This document shows, in pieces, positions 35,501 through 49,329 of a DNA stretch of 64,000 nucleotides (positions are counted from its first letter, which is position 1; each line of letters opens with the position of its first letter). Source of the DNA: Syngnathus acus. Lineage: Eukaryota; Chordata; Actinopteri; Syngnathiformes; Syngnathidae. Where the stretch lies: NCBI RefSeq assembly GCF_901709675.1, contig NC_051105.1, positions 4,393,104 to 4,457,103 on the forward strand, given 5' to 3'. The notes beneath the pieces were generated by a model that was not told where the DNA came from, did no database searches, and was given only the letters and a program-made list of their open reading frames with translations. Made by a program: the position numbers and the translations under genes.

Positions 35501-36663
35501 TTCATTATCATAAAGGCCTCCGGTCACACGTGCAAAGCCGCCATCCTGCGTATACTCCACTCCAGACAGAGGTAGCGTTCTGTGCACAGCGTCACCCTCC
35601 CCGAAGCTACCGGCGTTAAACGTAAGATGGAAGTTGTTTTCCTTCCTCCGCTCTTGGTTTATTTTAAATATGTCAAATCTTTGCCAGTGCGCTGCAGGAG
35701 GAAGAGGCGGAACCTCTGCTCAATGCACCTGCTTCTCACATCATCTCCAAAGCTTGCCAGTGAGTTCCCGATAACGGGCGTTGTGTTGTCGCGAGCTCAA
35801 GAGCGGTTGAAAACTCAAAATGAACCCTGCAGAGGCCTTTCCTCGCTCTGTTCAATTATTTAGAGTCAAAGAAGATGAGGAGGAGGAGGAGAGAGGCAGT
35901 TTTCCCGACACGAGCACGAGCGAATGATATTTATCCAGCTTCATCTTTGCCAAATAGCCGCCAAATGGAAACAAATACCTTCAACGAAACCCCTCGTGTT
36001 TGCATTGAGCTGAACGGCTCATTTTGAGAACTCAATCGAAAAGCTTCCTTTTACTCCAGCTTCCTGTTGCATTCCAAAACGTTCATTTAAGACTAAATCG
36101 TCCATAGGTGTGAAAGTGAGCGTGAATATCAGGCGACTAATCTAGCATGGACGCTGCTTTTCATCCAAAATCAGTTGTGATTGGTTCCAGCTCCTAGAAA
36201 ATGGATAGTTGACTGTAGACTGACATACATAAGAGTATGTGGTGTGACGAATGAAATGTATCAACATGTGGTACTTAATGGAACGACGGGCATATGAACT
36301 GACTGGTTAAAAGTAATTCCATACGTTTTTCTATACACCCCATGCTCTTGTCTATCCTAGCTGACTTTGGGTCAGAGTGCTTTGCCAGCTTATTGCAGAG
36401 ACTAAGTTGGAGCTTTGGGTAATGTCATGATTGACAAGTACTGTTACCAACGATATACCCAACACTCACCGGAGAATTTTTTTTTTTGGGGGGGCGCTCT
36501 CACATGCGAGTTGGTTTTCTTTTGAGTTCCTAATAAGCTCACTGTGTTAAGTGACATGGGATCACATCTGTTGAAAATGTTGCTTTATAAATAAAATGGA
36601 CATGACTTGACACACTGCACCACTAGGTCAGTTACATACCCATTTACTGGCCAATTTATTATT
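32571..36663. other. Non-coding stretch around the GC-rich blocks
   Basis: Outside the segment at 35350-35900 the sequence is AT-rich with many homopolymer runs. No exon or recognisable repeat family was found, apart from faint SINE-like remnants near 36090-36200 and 36360-36420. Confidence 0.45.
35350..35900. promoter_or_regulatory. Second GC-rich promoter-like segment
   Basis: A CpG-enriched block with purine-rich GAGGAGGAGGAG near 35870 and donor-like sites after 35621 (AAAC|GTAAGA) and after 35759 (CCA|GTGAGT). An 87-codon frame (35356-35619) covers part of it but resembles no known protein. It may be an alternative first exon of the same unknown unit as the 32-kb island, or a regulatory element. 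Confidence 0.3.
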
Positions 36664-37078
36664 ACCGTATTTTCCGGACTATAAGGCGCACCTAAAAACC
36701 TAAAATTTTCTCAAAAGCCGACAGTGCGCCTTATAGTCCGGTGAGCCTTATATATGGAGCAAATTCCTAAATTGAAACTGGCCCGAAGCATTGTGTCATG
36801 AAATCAATCATAAGTGGCCCGCTGAAGACTATGAATCATGAATCAAAAAGACTATGGATTATTATTTTGTGATTATAAAGTAATTTGTTACGCCTGAAGT
36901 TGAAATAAAAAAGATAAAATGGAGAATGATTTGATTTGGATTAAAAATCTGACATGATGCATTAATGGTGCGCCTTATAGTCCGGTGCGCCTTATATAAG
37001 GACAAAGTTTTAAAATGGGCCATTCATTGAAGGTGCGCCTTATAGTCCGCTGCGCCTTATAGTCCGGAAAATACGGTA
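36664..37078. mobile_element. MITE with long terminal inverted repeats (copy 2)
   Basis: The ends accgtattttccggactata and its reverse complement match copy 1 (5591-5834), including repeated gtgcgccttatagtccg blocks at both sides. This copy is about 415 bp with an AT-rich centre absent from copy 1, so copy 1 is an internally deleted derivative or the two belong to subfamilies. TA lies at both flanks. No transposase is encoded. Confidence 0.8.
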
Positions 37079-38931
37079 ATTGTAGCCTTTGCTTTTTAAT
37101 GGTCACTCTAGATTCTTCAGCAGGTCCCTAAGAAAGTCACAGCCGATCATAGCCGACCCAATTGAGATCAGCATTGGCATCAGCAACTTTGCTTGAAAAA
37201 CTCACAACTCATTATTTACAAACAGCCTCATGTCTGCTGCCTTCACATGATCACCGTCAAGAAGTGAAGGAAAAAACAAACTCCGATATAGCTGTCAACA
37301 TTTCTTCCTTGTCTGATCGTTTCTTTTACAAGCGCCTCGCATGCACAAAAGACACACCGCAACAAAAACCTGTACACCCACATGTACGCACGCCACAATT
37401 TCCTCCAGTGCGGGATCCTGGGAAACCTGTCAGACGCTCATACAGAGAACAGCAAATTTATTTATTTCTCTGAGTTCAGAGTAATTAGAGGCATTACGGC
37501 GGTGCGTGGCGGTGACGTCTCTTTATACCATCAGGTGTCAGGGTGCGCCGCACAGAGAGAAGGAAGCGGCAGAGACGAGGAGACGTGACTCCTTCCCTCT
37601 GTCTGATCTTTAATCAAATTAAATAGGTGAGTGCTTCCTCCCTTGCTCACCCTCCCATCGCTTTAAGGAGGTGGGAGGTGACAATTGTGAATCAGAGTGC
37701 TGAAAAGAAACAGGGACCTAGTGTAATGACCTTTTCATTCATTTATACCTCAAACACATTTTGGAAGTGGGACTGCGACCTCCTGGTTGGTTGGACAAAG
37801 CCTGAAACCATTTTGATGGTTTGCTGTTCAGAAATCTCTAATGTCTCCAAGTGCAGTGTCAATGGGCTTAGGACACCTGGTGAAGGGGGAAAAAAAAAAA
37901 CATAAAATGAGTCCCGCTTTGACATTGTCAATCAAAACTGTGTGTTATGTTTTGGAATAGCATTAGTTGTTGATACAGCTGCCTATGAGTGTCACCAATG
38001 GGAGCCTCTACCCTCCCCATCAGTCCAAGTGCAAACTACAGATCGCCCTCCCCTTGAAATTATAGCTAGCGAAACAATCCGGAATCATGTTCATTAAAGA
38101 CAGTAGAGGGAAGAAAAGAAGAAAAATCGGCACATAAATATTTCTTCCAAGAAAATCAGTCAACATGTCAACCACCCCCTGCGAGCGAAGGGTGGGCGGG
38201 TTTGAGGGTGCCCCCTCGACTGCACGCATGCAGGAGACACATGCGTCGACTTTGCCTGTGACGGCTCCTCCTGAAAGCCGCCTCGACTCGCCATGGAAAA
38301 GCAATGGCGGCACGCTTGGATGACACATTATTATCCTTTAATCTCCACGCTCAGCTCGTGGAGCATCAAATTGAAATATCCTGAACAGATGTAAAAACAC
38401 GTGTGTGCCAGGGTGCGAAAGCTGTGCTGCGCTTTGTTTCATCTCACTGTGATGTGAGCCTTAAGGAGAAAGCTTTTTAAAATTTCATCACGATTCAAAA
38501 GGATAATTAATACGCACCCCCAGGCTTTGATTATGCGATACCCAGTGTGTACTGCCGCTGCTGTTGCCATAATGAGCCACTCATCATGAGCGCGCTCTGC
38601 CTCCCTTGCAAACATACAGTTTGCATAAGGTACTTAAGATTCTGCACAAGATCCTTTGTGTGTGCGTGCGAGGCAGCTTATATGCACCTGCCGTGTTTAT
38701 ATGAATCTGCTTATATGCATGCGAGGTGCGACTCCCTCAACTCATTTGCAGTGCAGCGTTATACCATCACGCTAGTTGTTGCAGTTTTGTTTACTAGTGG
38801 ACCCCTCAGTCAGGTTGTCTGCACCAAACTGGGCCCTCTATCAATGTGTACATCGCCCCCGTCCTTGGCGCTCAGGAGGCGGGTGCAGAGTGACAGGCCT
38901 GCCTGCGAAAGGCCAATATTGTGAAGTTGTA

Positions 38932-38960
38932 CATAATGAGGGCTGTCAATTAGAATGCCT
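38932..38960 (+). repeat. Duplicated 29-bp block, copy A
   Basis: cataatgag-G-gctgtcaatta-G-aatgcct occurs here and, with two substitutions, at 39613-39641. Flanking similarity (agagtgacag upstream, taa-agca-gctt downstream) extends the pair to about 90 bp. Confidence 0.7.
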
Positions 38961-39612
38961 TAAGGCTAAATAGTAAGCAAGCTTGAAGGGGACTCTCACT
39001 TTATTGGTCAGTCAACAAATATGTCATTACATACAGCAGCAGTGATTGGTTGATTACATCCATCACTCATCACTGATTCGTGATTAATTGCAGACAACAC
39101 CACTGATTGCTCGGTGACCATGAATGAAGGAATGAATTTTGATTGCCATTGCCTATTGCTGCACAACAAAATATTACTGAACATCCCTGACTCTTCATAG
39201 CTCACATATTGTTGTACGGCTCACATTTCAAAACAAGTTATAGAGTTTTTACTGTCAGCCTTTTTACAAATCACCAATTATAAGACTAGTTTTTTGAAAA
39301 CATTTTGCGCCCCCCCCATCATCCGCTTGGTAGAAACCTAAAAGAAATGGACAATCAGAAGTTTTTCATTCCAGCTGCCCAAATATTGTCCATGTATGTA
39401 TAAAATACAAATATTGCATCTCCCAAGATTGTTAAGAAAGAGACAGGCTAGTACATAAATATAAACTAAACTATGTTTAATTGATGCCTTGTTTACAAAA
39501 TGACACCCCTACTGGTCTCGCTGGATAAAACGGGCACACCCCTCCTTCCTACAGGAAGACCAACCAGATCTTGACGGGCAGGTGGAGAGTGACAGACTAT
39601 CGAGCGGTCACT

Positions 39613-39641
39613 CATAATGAGAGCTGTCAATTACAATGCCT
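39613..39641 (+). repeat. Duplicated 29-bp block, copy B
   Basis: Partner of 38932-38960, about 680 bp away in the same orientation, with 27 of 29 positions identical. It contains TCAATTA, a homeodomain-type core. Confidence 0.7.
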
Positions 39642-42600
39642 CACAGTTAAGCATTAAGCAGGCTTATGGACTACAACTCTAGTCCATATGTCCATGGGGG
39701 GTTAATCTTGTATCCTTGACCCTCCAAAAAAGAAACAATAGCAGCCATAGATGCTACCACAAAAACACACCAAGCTTATTTTTTTTGGTGGAGGCGACTT
39801 CTCTTGACACATTCTGACTCCAGTCTCATACAGGTGCAATCCTTTGACATTCTATTCCCTGAATAATGTTCTTCATCTCTTTCTTTACACCAGGAAGGGG
39901 GGGGGGGGGAGGAAAAAAGAGGATGTCATTTGGGATTTGCCCCAGTGCCCAAGATAGCCAGCAATGGAACTTTAGCCCGCAAGGAATTTTAGCATGTTCA
40001 CTCGGCAGTGAAGTGACACGCCAGAGGGGCGCCGTGACGGGCAGACATCAAGAGAGGACTTGGACGACTCCTCTATCCTACAATCCAATTCCATGCCTGA
40101 CACTGTGTGGAATTAGTTTAGGACAGGTGAATGATGGCTTCCCTCGGGTGTGAGTCAGATCAGAGTTAAAGTTGCACTGGGAGATCCTGATCTGTTAGAA
40201 TTTAAGGATCGTTTAACCAAGGACTTCTCCAATTTAAACTTGGCACCCAGAATAAGTTCTGGATCATCAACTGTTAAAAAATTTGAAGCAATCTGTATTC
40301 ATGACTATTGATTTTGATTTTCATGCATTTCTACGCAAAGCTCGACTTGCCTGGGGCATCTGAAGCCTTTAAGGTAATGCCTTCAGCCGTGTCTTGTTAA
40401 AGAGCTTATCGTGTCAATAACTGATCAATACATGTCTTGAAGCTTAAAATGGATTATACGTGTATTCTGTAGTTGAGTGTTGATGAAATTACGTCTGCTC
40501 TGATTTCATCTTTAGTAACTTAAGTCAGGCTTCATCATTCATTCTATGTGCCAATCGTTGGACGCAGCAGCAGTGAATGGTCAGTTATGTTTTATTAGTA
40601 AGCCTACCAAATGAAGATTTTTTTTTTGCAGAGCAGTTTTGAGGAGCATTTTTTGCAGGTTCATGTAGCTTTGATTGTTAGTTAAATCATTTTCAATTTA
40701 TCAAGTCAATCTGCATGTGCACTCCAAAATGACTGGCCATTTAAACAACTCTGTCCTTTGGTCAGTCTTCATTGAAACGCTTCAGAGAGAAAGCTCTGCC
40801 GTTTGTGTTTATTTTAGTGTCATTTACTTCCATGCTATCTGATGTTTTGTGGGTTCCTTGTCTTTATATTTCTGTCCATCTGGCCTCATCAATGCTGCTC
40901 CTTGTCATTGAGCTAGGTCGGATTAGAAGCCTTTTTGAGTAGTGGCCCCTTTTCACCTTGCTATTATACATTATATCAATTTCTTGGCCTTTGCCCCCTT
41001 CATTTTACATCTCGTCTTTTGAGTAACTGCTGCATTAAGACCAACCCCCACACCCTTCCATCCCTTTGGTCAGCAGATGTCAGTCAAAATTCGGCCCTAA
41101 CAAATGTAGCCTCACATTCGCACATTTATAACCAGCTTGAAATATGGATTCTCGCCTTGATGCCGCGCCGCTCGTCATTCACGGGGGCCAGCGGGGTCCT
41201 GCCATGGGAAGCAATTATCGCTAGATGCCAGCTGACAGCCTGACTCAGTTGCCAGCACTGTGATGCTTCTCATCCCCGGGCTTTCTCTAGGCAAATAGAA
41301 TCCCCATCCCTCACAGAAAACTTCTTTGCCACTACTGCCAACAATCACAGAGAGGGGGAGAGGATTCCCTTTGTTTTGCGGGACAATGTAGGGAATAAGG
41401 TAGATGGAACTATGAAGAGGTGCTTTGATTTCTCCATCCCCCCCCCACCTACCAAGCAACTAATCCCTTGCCCTTGATAGTTAAATTGCACCTGCCAACA
41501 TGGCTGCCACATAGATGGGTGTTTTAGCCTGCTCTAGTCTCATGCAACTTCGTTATCTATGACAAGAGATCATCAAAACCTCGAAACATGAACAGTCTCT
41601 GTCTGTTGATGGCGCCACAGCGCTGTTTACTGGCACTCTGTCAAATTGCAGCTAATTCTGGAATTGACCGGCATTTTGGGACTGGACACTCTTTTCTGTC
41701 TGTTAAATTCGAGGTCCATCGGGTCGGGCTCTATTAAAAGAGGTTTCGCTAAATGTCGAATCAATTTTCCCCATTGAAAATATTGATTTTCCATTATAGT
41801 ATTCGATTCCAGCAAGTACCAAATATTTTTGGGGTCACTATATATATATATTTCTATATATATATATATATATATTTCATGGACATCAAAAGTAAAACTA
41901 AGTATTTATAAATCAATAAATTAAGAAAAAGCAACACACCTTTAAAAGCTAATTCTAACAGAATTAAAAAAAAGTCAAAACAAAATAAAAATTATAATGA
42001 AAAAATCCCCAACTAATCCGACCCCGCTTGGAAGTCAACCATGTACTTACCGATGCTAGTTTATCAATACAAAAAGAGCCCAGATTACGTAATACGGTGG
42101 CTTAAGAGAGCAAATACAAAACGAATGGGGATAAATGAATGGAAATGCTATTAATTGCTATAAAAGTCAAACAGTCATTTACCACAATGCTCATTAGTTG
42201 AAAAAACACACCAAGGCAAAGTTCAGTTGGATGCTTTAATCACTTTAATTAATGCACATTGTTGTGTGTTCCCTTCTCGCTCACGGGCTTGCTCTCTCGA
42301 TCCCCGTGTTACCTATATTAGTGAAGTAATAAATAAATGAACATTCGCACACACGTGCACGCGCTGCCACCGACTAATTATCATGCAAATACAGCCGCAA
42401 CAAAGCGTGCTGGGACTGTTAATCTGCGCCGCGTCGCTGGCCAAATTCCCCAAAGTGCCTGACAATTGTCCACCGTACAATTAAGAGGATGAAGCGGGTG
42501 AGGAATGGCTGTCACTTGAATTCGCTCCTTTTGGCTCGGCGATACCAAAATAATGTGTGTCTTATTCTACTTGTTTTGCTTTCCAGATGAATGCAACATT

Positions 42601-43157
42601 TTGGGTTGTAATTTGAAAGTTTTGTGTTATGACAGTATGACAGGTTTAGAATTAGACCAGTTCTTATATGGCCTGTTTTGCTAAGTTATTACGTGGATTT
42701 TGTTTTTCTATAGTCTGGTGCTTTTTATTGCCCTATCCTGTTGGATTTTGAGAATAAAACTGTGATGTCTCACTTTCCAGGCCGAGTTTTATAAGGATTT
42801 TTGTGGATGTAGAGGCCATTTCTTCTCCAGGTAAGCCTTGGATTTAATTTCTCTGATAAAAGAATAATTCATTATAAGTACAAGAGGGTGACAACCCCCC
42901 CAAAAATAATAAAACCATTTTGATGTTTCCCCTGTAATATTAACTTACATTGTACTCATACTGAGAACAAGAAAGAAAAAAAAACTTGTGAGAGTTGGCT
43001 TCAAAACGTGTTCCTTTTCAAAACCTTTGCAAACATTGAGTATCAAAAAACCCTGAGCTTTGAACTTATCTATGAATTTTTCATGATTATTATCATATTG
43101 TAAAAGGATTTGTTTAGGTAATACAAATGAGGACATTTCATTCAAAACACATGTGGT

Positions 43158-43244
43158 TTATAGTCTGGTGCGTCTTGTATATGAACAAAACAAGATTTTC
43201 CTCTAATTTTAGCCGGTACGTCTTTTAGTCCGGAAATTACGGTA
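43158..43244. mobile_element. Truncated remnant of the same MITE family (copy 3)
   Basis: tatagtctggtgcgtcttgtat and the terminal agtccggaaattacggta correspond to the right end of the elements at 5591-5834 and 36664-37078, with several substitutions. The left half is missing. Confidence 0.6.
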
Positions 43245-43504
43245 AATTGTAGCAGCTGAAGTGACACAAGATTTGCGATTCTATGATCAGAAATTTACTG
43301 TTACTGACAGTTTTGTTGCCAGAGGACATCTGAAAGTGGGGCATGGGTGGAGGGGGTTGGTAGGGGCTTCAAATTTTACATTGGTTAACTTAAACTTGTC
43401 AAAAATAAGACGTGTCTGCAATTTCGACTGTTAATTTCATTTTCACTTGGATCACAGTTATGAATTTTAAATCGTTGTTTTTGGTATGTACAGTTAATGT
43501 AAAT

Positions 43505-43740
43505 GAACGAGGCTGACTTTGGGTGTAGCAGCCAATCACAAAGCTCATAGGCAAACAACAAGTCACGCTCACATTCACAATTTAGGGATGATTTTGAGTC
43601 TTTAATTAACCTTAATGCATGTTTGAGAATGTCAGAGTGAAAATCCAAGCCAGCAACATCCAAACCCAACAAAAGATTTAAACCCCGAACCTCCAAAAAG
43701 TGAAGCAGATGTTCTAAGCACTCACTACTGTACTGCCCTT
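43505..43740 (-). repeat. Old SINE copy, degenerate
   Basis: Degenerate reverse-strand matches to the SINE body appear in order: agccaatcacaaagctcat, tcacgctcacattcacaatt, ttaatgcatgttt, gaacctcc and actactgtactgccc. Divergence is much higher than in the pair at 10455-11266. Confidence 0.5.
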
Positions 43741-46700
43741 CATTACTTCAAATGGGGAAAAAATATTTCTAATGCTGAAGAAATCAGAGGTTAATGGTTA
43801 ACCAGCTTTCCAGAGCACATTACTTCCCTCTATACAGAGACACATAAAGTAATCACATTAAAAAAAATGCATACAAAAAGGGGACCTTATTAAATTCCAG
43901 ACCCAATTGGATTCATCCCAAAGCTCAAAGATTTCAAATCAAAGGAAAGAACCAATTTCATGTTTTAGTTTTATGGTTCCACTTTGTTGGCCTCAAAATA
44001 ACACAAATGAGCAAAAGTGCCTTATTGCTGCATTATCATAACGACCTGATTTGCCCAACTGGCGTCCTTGCTGTGCTTGTGGGAGTTGGTTTTCCCTTGT
44101 GGCTAATGAGACTGGGTCGGTCTGGCATGACACTTCTTTTAGTGCGCTTACACTAAATGGAGGCAATGATGACCATTTGATTCATCGCCTTGATGTCACA
44201 GGGGCACGCTGCTGTGCCCTCTTTTAATATTTGATTGTTTTCTTGAAAAGCGCATCATTTGCTCCAATTCATCATCGGATCCTTTCATTTGAAGCTGGAT
44301 GTTCTGATTATCGAACCCTTTTTCCCCTTTGATGGCCCTTCTTTTTTCCTTCTTTTCTGACCCAATTTGGGCCAAAGAAAAACTTTTGTCACATATTTTC
44401 ACTCATTTGCTGTGCTCTGAAAACCAAATAACAAAATGTATCCAAGTGTTTGTTTGTAGTTTGTGTCCTTTCATGAATTCTGCAAACTCAGCAGGGGTCA
44501 TTAGAGGGAAAACATATGATAGTTGGGGAAGGGCAAAATGTTTGATTAAAGTGATGGTGAAGAATTCTCTGAGGAATTAATTTGTTGACGATCTTGACGC
44601 CTGCCTCACCTGGCCCGTCTGTGATTAGTTTGAACGGTTGTTTATCTCTGCGTGGGCCCTGCGGCCGACTGGCGACCAGTTCAGGGTGTATAAATTTGCT
44701 CAATTCAATCCAAGCATTGAACCAGTAGTTAAGAAGAGATAAGAGTGACCTGTCCCATTAACAGGGCCATATTGAGACACTGTGTTGAAAGCTCTTCACA
44801 TAAGCTGTCACTTATTTTCCAAATCGCTTAAGAAAGACTTTTGAGGATCAAGCAGTTTGTGGTATTTTTATAAGCCAATTAAAATTTCAGGGGAATCATG
44901 CTCATTGTTTTTTTTTTTTTTTAATTACTACTTATTCAACAAATTGCATCAAACTCATGAACTATTTCGCCCGTTATTTTTGAAGCTCATCGGAGTTAGT
45001 GTTCAATTAGAGCTGTAGCTGTCTTTGTTAACGAAACACGGTCACGAACGGGCTGGCATGACCACGACGCGCTTTCGCTGTGTTGCGGCTGCTAATGGTC
45101 AAGTAATGAACTGGTAGAATTTGCAGTTTTAAAAAAAAAATACAGATCAACGTTTTGGAGTTTTGAAGGAAATGTTACATTGTAAATCTGTAGCGTTCAT
45201 ATTGCGTGTGTGTGAACGCGTGTGAACATCAACGATGTAAAATCCCAGTTTGGTACTGTATGTTGAAAAAAAAAATAAAAGTGATTTAAGACTGTACATT
45301 TAGTCAAAGCAGCCATTAGTCTGATTAACATCAATTGGTGTCTGATGTCTGAACCCCGGCGGAGATCGACTGAAAGGTTAAGAGCGACTTTCATCAGGCA
45401 CAAAGCGCTAATTGTGTCGTGATTTTAACTCGAAATAAGTAACTTAAAGTGCTCCGTGTCACGCTGTCTCTCTCTTTCGTTCTTAAAGCTTAATCAGTCA
45501 GCTGTGAGTAAATCGCTTCATTGCACACGACAGGGCAATAACGTGAGAATGAGCATGCGACGAGACTCCTTGCATTTGGCAGCGGCACAAAGGGAAGCTT
45601 AAGTAAGCCGAGACGGTCACAATGCTGTCGCTTGCCTTCGGGCCTCACAGGGTGTGTTGTGAGAACCTTTTAAGGATGATTACGCACAACTAGCTACCGA
45701 CAGCCTCACGGAATCGTTGCACAACTTTGTACAGTAGGACAAAAACACACGTTCATTATTCCAGTGGCGTAACTTCAATGTGAAAGTTAGGGCGGACAAT
45801 TTTTGTTGTTGTACATCGTTAGATGATTCCTTTTTCTCAAGCTGAATGCATCATTGTGGAAAACAATATGGCAGCCCGGAAAAGTGGCTCTTAAAGGCTA
45901 GTTTGGTGTGGGCCCTTCTTTTGAAGGGGTGTCTAATTTTTAAAGAATAGTTTTAAGAAGAACCATCGGATATGCTTGAAGTTGAAGTTTATTTTTGAAC
46001 ATGAGATCGACCAAACACAAAATCATTTTTTTCCTCATTTTCACATCATTTCATGTTAAGCCAATAAAACAAATAAATCAACATGTTCAAAAAAGAAGGA
46101 AGAAGCTATTGCTTGTTTTTTCCTCCCCCTTTTATACATCATAATTCTTAACATGGTTGCTGATTAGTTTTTTCTTTTCATGCATGTTTGAAATCATAAC
46201 GTTTTGAAATGAGTTGAGTTCTGTAAATTCTTCACACCAGAGCTTTGGTCCGCTTGTTTAGGTGCGCTTGAACAAGGCACCTACCCTTAAAATGAATAAC
46301 CGCATGCTAAGATACTTCACATTGTCTGAAAATTGCAAAAGAACGGGCCTTGTCATCTTTCCATAGCAGGCTTTGCAGCCTCAACAGTCGCATTAAAACT
46401 TGTACAAAGCGACAGCGTAAATCCAGGCGGTGGCTATGAAAGCTTCTAAGTGCCTAAACGCTCGACAACACAAATATGTATCAAACTGCACAATTCTCAG
46501 AGGTGTGTAGCTTTACGCTTTACGCAGAAGAGAGCATCCAGTGAGCGCGTTGTCTCGATGTCACCGCATTTCATCAGAAATACCCAAGACTCGCCGTCCG
46601 TCTGAAGCAAATAGCTCGACTTTACCTCTCGGCAGCCAGCGCGCAGGCACGAGGCCTAATAAGCACTCGCTAAATGTGCTAAGCTGCTTTGTAGCTATTC

Positions 46701-49233
46701 TTTTCTTCCACCCTAGCGATTACTGACTGCAGGCAATGTGTGCTTTCTGTTTCGTTCAGACGTAACACAGCGCAGAGCAGTGCAAATAGAGTTCTTTCTC
46801 AATTGGTCCCTCGGTGTCATGCTGGAAAGGATACTTGGACACTAGACGAAAGCAAAAAGGGATTTTATTTTCAACGTTTTGAAGCACTCAAGTGTTAAAT
46901 CGCAGCATGTACTCTGAGGAGGTTGAGTTTAGTGTTTCTAAGAGGCCCCTGCAGGAAGCTGCGATTCAAAGCGCTGTATGGCAACACCGTTCATGAAAAT
47001 TCATTCTCAAGTACCTGTGCAGAGGTCAAACCCAACATTGGGAAAGGTTACCAAAACATGTCTGACACATGAGACACGGGTGGCAGCTTTAGCAAAGGCA
47101 AATAGTCTTTGTCCGTTCTGATATCATGAAAATGATTTCCATCAATGATCTCCGTCCACTGTTGAAAATCAAAGTCATTTTCCCCAAAGGGTGCACTCGC
47201 CATATTCTGAAAAACATCTCTATTGCACTTCCAAAGACAATAAGCCACTCATGAGTGCAACACCGTGGCCTCTCTCACCCTTTTTAGCAGCAGCTGGCGA
47301 CTCGCGCGGCCAACGAGATGAAAAGCACCTCTCTGCAGCTCGCCCGAGTGGTACCGATGGAATCTTTTAAAGAGGCGAATTGCTCCAGTGAGTGAAAACA
47401 TGGCCAACGCTCAGGCTGATGTCATATCCCAGCTGTTGCCTGCGCGTCCGAGCGGCCCTCAGAGCGACGCATTCCGCGCAACACGCAGCCTGCTCGGTGA
47501 GCCTTTTGAAGCGCCGTGCTTCCACCGGCACCCCAGCGACCCGACTGCCAACTAGCGGGTCTCTAAAGGCCCTGCCGGTTAAAAAGGGCCAGTCTCAATC
47601 AGCACATGCTTAGACGGGTGATGACTTTGCTCCCTTGTTGCTGCGAGTCTATCAGTGTTCCCTTGTTTTGCCCTCCATAACAGGCGGCACTCCCGTGCAG
47701 CTGTTGAGCGCTTGTACCTGATGTCATCTTAATAGCGCCCGGCCCCCTCCGTTTAGCATCTTTCTCTCAGCATGTGCTCCTAAGCATTTTTCTTCGATGA
47801 CATCTTCACGCTTTTTTACCCGCTCAAACCGACGATTGACCTCTTACTTTTTACGCGAACGCCATCCGTTCGCTGCCTCCTTCTGTCAGGAGCTGTGAAA
47901 GCGGCCCGATGGCTGGACAGGGCTTATTCCGTTTTGACAGTCGGTGCAGCGAGACTAGTTAAAAGTCTATGTTTTAAGTGTGGTAATGAGAGTGTACGGT
48001 GGAGGCTACCACAGCCAAATAGGTTCCTTGCCGGGGGCTAAAGCAAGAAGCGTAAGCATGTGTAGTCACTGAGCACCGGAGGCTGTGGAGATGGAAATTG
48101 TTTTTGGCTAAATAACATGCGTAGCACAGTGAAAAAGACGTCTGATTTGAGTCAGAAGAGTATCAAAGGGGTGGAAAATGTCCGGTAAATTTCCATGGGA
48201 AGTTAAGACGGGGATTTTTCTTAACGGTATATTCGATCGAGTTTGTTTAGTCGGAAGCAGACATCCACGCAAAATTTACAAAATCTCACATCTTTGCTCT
48301 CTTAACACGTGATTGAATGTCACCTGAAGTGGAAATAAATATAGGCAAGAAAACGCCTGTCAGCAACAAATTGATTAACCATCGCAATCAAACAAATCTG
48401 ACTTTGTCGCGAGTATGCTCCTCGACAGTTCCCGCAAATCCCTTCAACCTTGCCAAAATCCAGCTGTGAGAAAACATCCAAACCCCCAAAACAAGAGCAG
48501 ACGCTATTTTAATTATGCCTTTTTTTTTTTTTGTTTATTTCGCTCGCACACACATACACACACAGCTGGATGTCAAAAACTGTGTGCAAGACAGAACACG
48601 CAAGCACTAGCAAGCACCCAAGTGGTTGTTCAGCGGCTACAAAAGGCGCCAATGTAGGAAATAGCTCTTATTAAAGTCAATACACATACATATTCCTGAT
48701 GCATAATTTATGGTGCCTTCTGTAGCAGGAGAATAGAACTTCACACAGCCGTTCGGTTTGGGATTTTTCAAAGGCTTTCCGAAAGGTGCATAAAATATCG
48801 CAAAATACAAGTCTGGTGTGTTTGAGAGAGTATTAACCTCTCAATGCTATGCAACTTAAAGTAAACAACATTTATCATTTTGTGATAGTTTTCAGATTTA
48901 AAAACTAACTTTTGTAGTCATTTGTCAGAGCTGTTTCCTTCACAATGTAGGCAACGATTTAAATAAGAATGACATATATATACGAATGTAAAAATGTTAC
49001 GATTGTCAACGTACCAGTCTAAAATGACAACAAAAAACTACTATGGCAGCTAATTTGATGAGCAGGCTAGTTCAAGAAGCTAACATAACAATCTACTGTT
49101 GAAGAAGCAAAAGCATGACACGAGATTCAAATCAAAATCCCAGAAATTTGATCTCGGACACAACATTCACACTTAAATATAGCATGAGTTCAAAAATGTG
49201 TATGAAATTCAAAGCACATAGTACTTTCTCAAA
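43741..49233. other. Non-coding region, middle of the gene desert
   Basis: Apart from the SINE piece at 44620-44700, no gene or clear repeat is seen. Relatively GC-balanced blocks with homeodomain-type and E-box-like words (for example 45300-45720, 46370-46800 and 47270-47760) could be constrained non-coding sequence, but composition alone cannot show it. Confidence 0.4.
44620..44700 (+). repeat. SINE internal fragment
   Basis: The segment gaacggttgtttatctctgcg followed by gccctgcggccgactggcga and ccagttcagggtgta is a short plus-strand piece of the SINE body. Confidence 0.5.
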
Positions 49234-49329
49234 TGATGGATGGATGGATGGATGGATGGATGGATGGATGGATGGATGGATGGATGGATGGATGGATGGA
49301 TGGATGGATGGATGGATGGATGGATGGAT
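49234..49329 (+). repeat. GGAT tetranucleotide microsatellite
   Basis: About 24 perfect GGAT units. Since GGATGGAT is the SINE tail, this may be an expanded tail of a lost copy. The open frame over it (Trp-Met-Asp-Gly repeats) is an artefact. Confidence 0.93.

Larger units (their letters stand above)
37079..43157. other. Non-coding region, left part of the gene desert
   Basis: No gene is supported. A block near 38884-38990 is partly repeated at 39575-39665 (annotated separately). A TA-rich simple repeat lies at about 41837-41877, and a G run at about 39897-39909. Open frames here, up to 125 codons, have no family resemblance or splice context. Confidence 0.45.
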
